A program made the translations under genes and the position numbers. Below the pieces are notes generated by a model that saw only the letters and a list, made by a program, of their open reading frames with translations, was not told where the DNA came from and ran no database searches. Below, piece by piece: positions 1 to 5,231 of a stretch of 6,402 nt of DNA (the first letter of the stretch is position 1; every line of letters starts with the position of its first letter). The stretch is from the NCBI GenBank assembly GCA_019236085.1, contig JAFAJR010000115.1, positions 1 through 6,402 on the forward strand. The letters run 5' to 3'. The stretch is from Candidatus Dormiibacterota bacterium. GTDB lineage: Bacteria > Chloroflexota > Dormibacteria > Aeolococcales > Aeolococcaceae.

Positions 1-885
1 CCTTCGGACTCGCCGGTGCCTACGGCGGTGCTGCTCGCCGGCCGCGACGTTCCAGCCATTGACGGCATGAACCTGACCGTACCGGTGACCCACCAGGGGG
101 AGCTGCTCGGCGCGCTGTCCATCGGAGGCAGGCGCGGCGAGGGTTTCGGCCAGGGCGAGACGAGACTGCTGCACGACCTCGCGCTGCAGGCCGGGCCGGT
201 GCTGAAGAACACCGGGCTCACCGAGGAGCTGCTGCAGCGTCTCGATGAGCTCAGCGCGTCACGCCGCCGGCTGGTGAGCGCCCAGGACGACGAGCGCCGC
301 CGGCTGGAGCGCAACCTGCACGACGGCGCCCAGCAGTACCTGGTGGCGATCAAGGTGAAGCTGACACTCGCCACGCAGCTGGTCAAACGCGACCCCGGCG
401 CGGCGGTCAACGCCGTGCGTCAGCTCAAGTCCGACGCCGACGAGGCCCTGGAAACCCTGCGCGCGCTCGCCCGTGGCATCTATCCGCCGCTGCTCGCCGA
501 CCGGGGGCTGGTTGCGGCGCTGCGATCGCAGGCGGGCAAGGCCACCGTCCCGGTGCAGGTCGAGGAGTCCGGCATGGGCCGCTATTCCCAGGACGTCGAG
601 GCGACCGTCTACTTCTGCTGCCTGGAGGCGCTGCAGAACGCACAGAAATACGCGTCACCGCACATGGTGACGGTGCGGCTCATTGACGATGGCGAGAGCT
701 TGCTGTTCGAGATCGCCGATGACGGCGCCGGTTTCGACGCCGAGAACGTGACGCGCGGCGCCGGGCTGACCAACATGGGTGACCGGGTCGATGCACTCGG
801 GGGCTTGCTGCAGCTGGAATCGTCTCCCGGTCAAGGAACTGTGGTGCGCGGAACACTGCCACTCGAGGCCGCTGTCGCAGCCTGA
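1..885 (+). CDS. Two-component sensor histidine kinase, NarL/LytS-like (HisKA_3 + HATPase), 5' end missing
   Basis: The C-terminal 294 codons of a sensor kinase; the reading frame is open from base 1, so the gene starts outside the window. Counting codons from base 1, residues about 20-70 resemble the end of a GAF domain (VPVTHQGELLGALSIGG). Residues about 72-95 form a charged helical linker. A HisKA_3 dimerisation/phosphoacceptor domain follows, with ERRRLERNLHDGAQQ; the likely phosphorylated His is residue 107 (bases 319-321). The RGIYPP motif typical of this family comes next. The HATPase_c domain has the N box NAQKYA (213-218), DGAGF (241-245) and GAGL (253-256), so the ATP site looks intact. 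These kinases phosphorylate LuxR/NarL-type response regulators; none is visible here and the partner may lie upstream. No membrane segment lies in the visible part. The stop is TGA at 883-885, and the last 55 bp overlap the opposite-strand membrane gene. A link to the aromatic genes is not shown. Confidence 0.93.
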   Translation, partial: PSDSPVPTAVLLAGRDVPAIDGMNLTVPVTHQGELLGALSIGGRRGEGFGQGETRLLHDLALQAGPVLKNTGLTEELLQRLDELSASRRRLVSAQDDERRRLERNLHDGAQQYLVAIKVKLTLATQLVKRDPGAAVNAVRQLKSDADEALETLRALARGIYPPLLADRGLVAALRSQAGKATVPVQVEESGMGRYSQDVEATVYFCCLEALQNAQKYASPHMVTVRLIDDGESLLFEIADDGAGFDAENVTRGAGLTNMGDRVDALGGLLQLESSPGQGTVVRGTLPLEAAVAA

Positions 886-2066
886 CCCGCCGCTGGTGCG
901 GCGGCGGTGGGAAGCAGCTCTTGCAGCGCTTCGGCGACACCATCTTCCAGCCGGAAGGCCGTGGTCGCACCGTTGTCGACCACGCGCACCACACCACCCT
1001 GCTCGAGCGCCGAGACGTCGGCCAGCAGCCCGGTGGGCGGGACGCCGAGCGCTGCGACCAGCTCTGCCAGCGTCATGTCACGTTCCTGCAGCAACCGTGC
1101 GATGCGGATCCGTCGCTCGTCACCGAGGGCGCGCAGCCGGCGTGCCAGCGACGCTTCGGGTGACTCCGGTTGTGTGCTGTCCTCGCCGCCGCGGATGAGT
1201 GGCGAGATGCGGCGCAAACGGCGGACGTAATCGGCGCTGAACAGCGTTTCCCCGACCGTGGCTCCGGGCCCACGCCGCGTGATCACCAAGTAAAAGACAA
1301 TGATGACACCAACCACCACGACGAGGTCCGCCCAGTTGGCGAACAGGTTGACGCGGCCGAAGGTGCGGGCCATCGACAGCACGCCGGCGACGATGCTGGC
1401 GACAATCCCGGCGTCGAGAAGCACGGCGAAGGCGAGGCGCAAGGCGTAGGGGGCACGCATCAGCACGCCCGGCGCCTCCGCGGGGCGCCGCCGCACCGCG
1501 ACGTAGCCGCCGATGCCGATCGCCACGAGCAGCGCACCTTGCACCGCCAGCTTCTCGACGCTGGTGAAGAAGTGCTCGACGGGAATGCCGACCACCGCCC
1601 CGAGCACGACGAACAGAACCACCCACACCGCTGTCGCCGGCGCCGCACCAAGGAGGAAGGTGCGAAGCGGCATGCCCACTGCGCCTGCTACCAGCGTCGT
1701 GTAGATGCGAAGCCCGATGATGGACCGCGAGACGGCGATGCCCCGCGCCCCGCCCGCCCGCAGCCGGTTCGAGACGCGGCGGAGCGAGCTCTCGCGGTGC
1801 AGCCGCACCGCCAGCGCAGCGAGCCCCCGCTCACCGACGAGGCGCGACCAGCTGTACCCCACCACAGAACCACCGACGCACGCCACGATCGCGATGGGAA
1901 CGAACACAAACGGATTGAGACCGCCGGACGCCACCAGCAGCCCCGCGGCCAGCAGAGTCACCTCGCCGGGTGCGAAGGGCAGCGGCACGCCGGCCTCCTC
2001 TGCGAAGAGCAGGCCGCACAGGAGCACGATGGCGATCGCGCCGTGCAGCCCTTGCAGCAGTGCCAA
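831..2066 (-). CDS. Membrane fusion protein: DedA/VTT domain, RDD-like domain, ArsR-type winged helix
   Basis: 411 residues. Residues 1-190 resemble the DedA (SNARE-associated/VTT) family: EEAGVPLPFAPGE (23-35) matches the family's re-entrant-loop region, and SRSIIGLRIYTTLVAGAVGM (113-132) matches its conserved Arg/AG region. Hydrophobic segments lie near 8-28, 35-70, 138-162 and 176-192. Residues about 204-280 form a second membrane unit with two hydrophobic segments. R210 and D218, plus GATVGETLFSADY (268-280), are reminiscent of RDD proteins. Residues about 306-375 form an ArsR-like winged helix (LRALGDERRIRIARLLQ, then MTLAELVAALGV). An Ala-rich tail ends the protein. DedA proteins act in lipid scrambling and membrane homeostasis; RDD proteins are often transporter-like. 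The fusion's function is unknown. The start is TTG, preceded by GAGG at an 8-nt spacing; the in-frame stop two codons upstream rules out a longer protein. It lies 3 bp after the flavoenzyme gene, so the two are probably co-transcribed. The RDD assignment is the weakest of the three. Confidence 0.85.
   Translation of the reverse strand: MALLQGLHGAIAIVLLCGLLFAEEAGVPLPFAPGEVTLLAAGLLVASGGLNPFVFVPIAIVACVGGSVVGYSWSRLVGERGLAALAVRLHRESSLRRVSNRLRAGGARGIAVSRSIIGLRIYTTLVAGAVGMPLRTFLLGAAPATAVWVVLFVVLGAVVGIPVEHFFTSVEKLAVQGALLVAIGIGGYVAVRRRPAEAPGVLMRAPYALRLAFAVLLDAGIVASIVAGVLSMARTFGRVNLFANWADLVVVVGVIIVFYLVITRRGPGATVGETLFSADYVRRLRRISPLIRGGEDSTQPESPEASLARRLRALGDERRIRIARLLQERDMTLAELVAALGVPPTGLLADVSALEQGGVVRVVDNGATTAFRLEDGVAEALQELLPTAAAPAAGQAATAASSGSVPRTTVP
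887..904 (+). terminator. GC-rich stem-loop just after the kinase stop; possible terminator
   Basis: A perfect 7-bp stem, CCGCCGC (887-893) pairing with GCGGCGG (898-904), closes a TGGT loop and begins one base after the stop codon of the histidine kinase. No T-run follows, so it is not a classical intrinsic terminator. U-less hairpins have been proposed as terminators in GC-rich bacteria. It lies inside the coding 3' end of the convergent gene, in its Ala-rich C-terminal tail. GC-rich codons for that tail could produce the hairpin by chance. Confidence 0.35.
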
Positions 2067-2069
2067 TGC

Positions 2070-4466
2070 TCAGTCCTCGGTGACGAGCAGCGCGCGGCCG
2101 GGACGGTAGCGCTCGTGCCGCGTGACGGCCGGCCCCTGCCGCACGAGGTCGAGTCGCGGCTTCGGCCCGTCCGTCCGGCCGGTCTGCGGCCGGCGGCTGC
2201 CGGCACGGAACGGCGCCGGCCACTCGATGGCAACGCCCTGCTCGGCTGCGGCGTGCAGCGTCCACTGGGGATCGTAGAGGTGGGCCCGGCCCAGGGCACA
2301 CAGGTCCGCACGGCCGGCCAGGATGATCGAGTTCACGTCATCGGACGATGAGATGACACCGACAGCGATTGTCGCGATGCCCGTCTCGTTGCGAATGCGG
2401 TCCGCGAACGGTGTCTGGTAGCTGCGGCCGAAGGCCGGCGACTCGCCGCTCACCACCTGGCCGCTGGAAACGTCGATGGCATCGGCGCCATGAGCGGCGA
2501 AAGCCTGCGCGATGCGCACCGCGTCGTCGGCGTCGATGCCGCCGGCGTGCCAATCGGTTGCCGAGATGCGGACCGTCATCGGCCGCTCGACCGGCCACAC
2601 CGCACGAACCGCGTCGAAGACCTCGAGCGGGTAGCGCATTCGGCCTTCGAGGTCACCGCCGTATTCGTCGTCTCGCTTGTTGGTCAGTGGAGAGATGAAG
2701 CTGGACAGCAGGTAGCCGTGCGCGCAGTGCAACTCCATGAGGTCGAAGCCGGCACGCGCGCCGGCCTCGGCAGCCGCGACGAACGCCTCGCGGATGGCAT
2801 CCATGTCCTGACGGCGCAGCGCCAGCGGCACCTGGTTGCGCGGCGAGTAGGCCAGCGCCGACGGCGCGACCAGCTGCCAGCTTCCCGCGGCGAGGGGCTC
2901 GTCCATGCCCTCCCACATGCGCTTGGTGGAGCCCTTGCGTCCGGAATGTCCCAGCTGGAGTCCGATTGCGGCAGGCGTGTTGCCGTGCACGAAGTCGACG
3001 ATGCGGCGCCAGGCCGTCTCGTGCTCGGTGGTGTACATCCCGGTGCAGTGCGGCGAGATCCGGCCGTCAGCCGTCACGCAGACCATCTCCGTCATCACCA
3101 GCGCCGCGCCCCCGAGCGCCTTGCTCCCCAGATGCACCAGATGAAAGTCGTTGGGGATGCCGTCCGTCGCCCAGTACATGTCCATCGGTGACACGATGAC
3201 GCGGTTCTGGAGCTCCAGGCCACGCAGGCGAAACGGTTGGAACATCGGTGGCGCCGGCCGCGGCGGCGGCGGTGCCACGCCACGGCGCACCTCGTGCTCG
3301 GCGAACCAGCCGTCGACCTGCTCCACGAATTCAGGGTCGCGCACGCGAAGGTTGTCGTAGGTCACGCGGCGGCTGCGGGTCAGGATGTTGAACGCGAACT
3401 GCAGCGGCTCCTGCTCGGTGTACTGGCCCAGGTTCTCGAACCATTCCAGGCTGGCCTGCGCCGCGCGCTGGGTGGACGCCACAACCGGCATGCGTTCCAC
3501 CTCGTAGGCCGCAAGTGCCGCCGGGAGGTCGCGGTGCTCGTCCAAGCAGGCGGCGAGCGCCAGTGAGTCCTCCATGGCCAGCTTGGTACCCGAGCCGATG
3601 GAGAAGTGCGCGGTGTGCGCGGCGTCGCCCAGCAGGATGATGTTGCCGTGCCGCCAGGCGCGGTTGCGCACCGTGGTGAACGCGATCCAGCGAGAGTTGT
3701 TGGCCAGAAGTGTGTGGCCCTGCAGCAGGTCGGAGAACACATCGCGCACCATGTCGACGCCTGCGAGGTCGCTCTCGCCGACCGCCATCGCAGCCGCAGC
3801 CGGGACGTCGAACCCCGCGCTGCGCCACACCGAATCGTGCATCTCGACGATGAACGTGCTTCCCGTCGCGTCGTAGGGATAGGCGTGCACCTGCATCACG
3901 CCGTGCGGGGTTTCCCTGATGCAGAAGGTGAAGGCGTCGAAGACGCGGTCGGTGCCGAGCCACATGAACCGGCAATGCCGGGTGTCAAGCGACGGACCGA
4001 ACGCAGTGGAGAACGCGGCGCGCGTCTGCGAGTTGACACCGTCAGCAGCCACCACGAGGTCATGTGAACGGGCCAGGTCCGCCGCAGGCGGCGCAACAGC
4101 TTGGAAGTGCATGGTCACGCCGAGTGACGCGCAGCGCTCCTGCAGTATCTGCAGCAGGCGCCTGCGGCCCATCGCGGCGAAGCGATGGCCACCGGAGGTG
4201 ATTACGCGGCCACGATGGATGATGTCGATGTCGTCCCAGCGTGCGAACTCTCCAGCCATGGCTGCGTGCACCACCGGGTCCGCGTGCTCGATGCCGCCCA
4301 GGGTTTCATCCGAGAACACAACGCCGAAGCCGAAGGTGTCGTCGGCGGCGTTGCGCTCCCAGACAGTTATCGACCGACCAGGGTCCAGCTGCTTGGCGAG
4401 CGCGGCAAAGTACAAGCCGCCTGGACCGCCGCCGATGACGGCGATGCGAAGAGGGCCGGCACTCAC
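2070..4466 (-). CDS. Fused FAD monooxygenase / Old-Yellow-Enzyme reductase, 2-aminobenzoyl-CoA (or salicylyl-CoA) type
   Basis: 798 residues in two domains. Residues 1-395 are a PHBH/salicylate-hydroxylase-like FAD monooxygenase: GGGPGG dinucleotide motif (G12, G14, G17), FGFGVVFSDETL (45-56), the DG motif AADGVNS (140-146) and the FAD ribityl motif GDAAH (280-284). A Pro-rich linker (397-407) leads to an Old-Yellow-Enzyme TIM barrel (408 to about 750). There NRVIVSPMDMY (421-431), the substrate pair H580/H583 in ELHCAHGYL, SPLTNKRDDEYGG (592-604) and ALGRAHLYDP (724-733) are visible. This matches anthraniloyl-CoA monooxygenase/reductase (EC 1.14.13.40 type), which hydroxylates 2-aminobenzoyl-CoA at C5 with O2 and NAD(P)H and then reduces the ring. 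Databases often name homologues salicylyl-CoA 5-hydroxylase/oxidoreductase. There is no Fe-S domain after the barrel, unlike 2,4-dienoyl-CoA reductase. The GTG start at 4466 was chosen because it precedes the FAD fold by a few residues; the open frame upstream of it only shadows the divergent gene. The cytoplasmic CoA-ester role is supported by the aryl-CoA ligase nearby. Substrate identity is inference. Confidence 0.92.
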   Translation of the reverse strand: MSAGPLRIAVIGGGPGGLYFAALAKQLDPGRSITVWERNAADDTFGFGVVFSDETLGGIEHADPVVHAAMAGEFARWDDIDIIHRGRVITSGGHRFAAMGRRRLLQILQERCASLGVTMHFQAVAPPAADLARSHDLVVAADGVNSQTRAAFSTAFGPSLDTRHCRFMWLGTDRVFDAFTFCIRETPHGVMQVHAYPYDATGSTFIVEMHDSVWRSAGFDVPAAAAMAVGESDLAGVDMVRDVFSDLLQGHTLLANNSRWIAFTTVRNRAWRHGNIILLGDAAHTAHFSIGSGTKLAMEDSLALAACLDEHRDLPAALAAYEVERMPVVASTQRAAQASLEWFENLGQYTEQEPLQFAFNILTRSRRVTYDNLRVRDPEFVEQVDGWFAEHEVRRGVAPPPPRPAPPMFQPFRLRGLELQNRVIVSPMDMYWATDGIPNDFHLVHLGSKALGGAALVMTEMVCVTADGRISPHCTGMYTTEHETAWRRIVDFVHGNTPAAIGLQLGHSGRKGSTKRMWEGMDEPLAAGSWQLVAPSALAYSPRNQVPLALRRQDMDAIREAFVAAAEAGARAGFDLMELHCAHGYLLSSFISPLTNKRDDEYGGDLEGRMRYPLEVFDAVRAVWPVERPMTVRISATDWHAGGIDADDAVRIAQAFAAHGADAIDVSSGQVVSGESPAFGRSYQTPFADRIRNETGIATIAVGVISSSDDVNSIILAGRADLCALGRAHLYDPQWTLHAAAEQGVAIEWPAPFRAGSRRPQTGRTDGPKPRLDLVRQGPAVTRHERYRPGRALLVTED
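2075..2078 (-). promoter_or_regulatory. Shine-Dalgarno GAGG supporting the TTG start of the DedA-fusion gene
   Basis: On the minus strand GAGG (2078 to 2075) is followed by 8 nt and then TTG at 2066-2064. The motif lies inside the last codons of the flavoenzyme gene, whose TGA occupies 2072-2070. This decides the unusual TTG start and suggests translational coupling or re-initiation after the flavoenzyme is made. Confidence 0.6.
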
Positions 4467-4492
4467 GACGCTACAGTATCGCCCGTGAGCGC
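4459..4492. repeat. Imperfect inverted repeat centred on the divergent promoter
   Basis: Left arm GCACTCACG (4459-4467) and right arm CGTGAGCGC (4484-4492) are complementary at 8 of 9 positions and separated by 16 bp. Their centre (4475.5) almost coincides with the symmetric TACAGTA core (4472-4478). Both arms contain the GTG start codons and second codons of the two divergent genes (both proteins begin M-S-A). The dyad may therefore be an operator or simply the mirrored start of two similar N termini. Confidence 0.4.
4467..4484. promoter_or_regulatory. Bidirectional promoter candidate with overlapping symmetric -10 elements; leaderless starts
   Basis: The whole space between the two divergent GTG codons is 18 bp. 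Its core TACAGTA (4472-4478) reads as TACAGT on the plus strand, 7 nt before the creatininase-like GTG. It reads as TACTGT on the minus strand, 6 nt before the flavoenzyme GTG. Both fit the TANNNT -10 consensus at the distance expected if transcription begins at the start codon itself. Neither start has a Shine-Dalgarno sequence, which agrees with leaderless mRNAs. I see no convincing -35 hexamer on either side; it would have to lie within the opposing coding sequence. This is inference from motif and spacing only. Confidence 0.55.
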
Positions 4493-5231
4493 GGCGATCA
4501 CCAGGTTCGGCGACCTCACCTACGTGGCGGCGGAGGCGCTGTCGGGAGATACGGTGGTGCTGCTGCCGGTCGGTGCGCTCGAACCGCACGGACCGCACGC
4601 TCCGCTGGCCACAGACACGCTCATCTCGCTTGCCGTCTGCGATCGGGCGCTGCGCATGCTCGGCTCCCGTGAACCTGCGCACGCCGTTGTCCTGCCACCC
4701 GTGGGCTACGGCGTCACCCACCTCAGCGACGCGTTCGCCGGCAGCGTGAGCATCAGCGCCGGCGTGCTGCAGAGCTTGCTCAGCGACATCTGCCACTCGC
4801 TCGAACGGCAGGGGATGCGCCGTCGCATCATCGTGAACAGCCATTTCGAGCCGGAGCACGTGAACGCGCTGCGCGCTGCTGCTGAAGAAACAGACACCAC
4901 GTTGTTCGATGTCACGCGGCGCAGGCTCGCGGAAAGGCTCACAGATGAATTTCGCAGCGGAGCGGCGCACGCAGGACGCTACGAGACCTCGATACTGCTG
5001 GCCACACACCCGGAGCTGGTGGACGGCGTTGCCATGGGCATGCTCCCTTCGCTCCCCGTGGACATGCCGTCGCACATTGCCGCCGGCAGCCCGAGCTTCG
5101 AGGCGATGGGGATGCACCGTGCATATTGCGGCAGCCCGGCGGAGGCGAGCGCGGCCGAGGGCGAGGCAACCCTGGACACGCTGGGCACCATGCTGGTCGA
5201 GCTGATCCACTCCGTGCGACAGAGCACGTGA
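4485..5231 (+). CDS. Creatininase-family metal-dependent amidohydrolase
   Basis: 248 residues, close to the usual 240-260 of the family. Likely metal ligands are visible: E33, H35 and D44 in ALEPHGPHAPLATDT (31-45), and H120 with E122 in VNSHFEPEH (117-125). They sit almost exactly where Pseudomonas creatininase has E34/H36/D45 and H120/E122. A further family motif is AHAGRYETS (161-169). The motif VNSHFEPEH resembles the NGHYEN form of true creatininase rather than the NGHGGN of MftE-like or deformylase-like members. Members hydrolyse cyclic or linear amides (creatinine, N-formyl groups of a pyrimidine intermediate) or process a mycofactocin peptide in the cytoplasm. The GTG start at 4485 was chosen because family similarity begins there, it sits 7 nt after a -10-like hexamer, and the longer frame upstream is the antisense of the flavoenzyme. 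Its stop overlaps the aryl-CoA ligase start in GTGA, so they form an operon. This suggests a hydrolytic step in the same aromatic pathway; the substrate is not known. Confidence 0.9.
   Translation: MSAAITRFGDLTYVAAEALSGDTVVLLPVGALEPHGPHAPLATDTLISLAVCDRALRMLGSREPAHAVVLPPVGYGVTHLSDAFAGSVSISAGVLQSLLSDICHSLERQGMRRRIIVNSHFEPEHVNALRAAAEETDTTLFDVTRRRLAERLTDEFRSGAAHAGRYETSILLATHPELVDGVAMGMLPSLPVDMPSHIAAGSPSFEAMGMHRAYCGSPAEASAAEGEATLDTLGTMLVELIHSVRQST

Noticed and set aside
1170..2351. 393-residue plus-strand open frame
   Set aside because: It is antisense to the DedA fusion and the end of the flavoenzyme. Its composition (His, Arg, Asp, Gln rich, no hydrophobic core) is that of a GC-rich shadow frame.
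3245..3280. C-rich/G-rich tract suggestive of a simple repeat
   Set aside because: It encodes the Pro-rich linker between the two flavoenzyme domains (residues about 397-407), so it is a coding feature and not an independent repeat.
4185..4484. 100-residue N-terminal extension of the creatininase-like protein
   Set aside because: It is antisense to the flavoenzyme N terminus and not similar to anything in the family. The family's first strand begins just after the GTG at 4485.
4467..5210. Minus-strand extension of the flavoenzyme frame by about 248 residues upstream of the GTG at 4466
   Set aside because: It is the exact antisense of the creatininase-like gene, is rich in Arg/His/Ala without any fold motif, and the FAD Rossmann motif begins right after the GTG at 4466, as expected for a true N terminus.
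4485..5231. Mycofactocin maturation peptidase MftE
   Set aside because: It is the same family, but there is no mycofactocin precursor, radical SAM or other mft gene nearby, and the HGGN motif is replaced by H-F-E-P.
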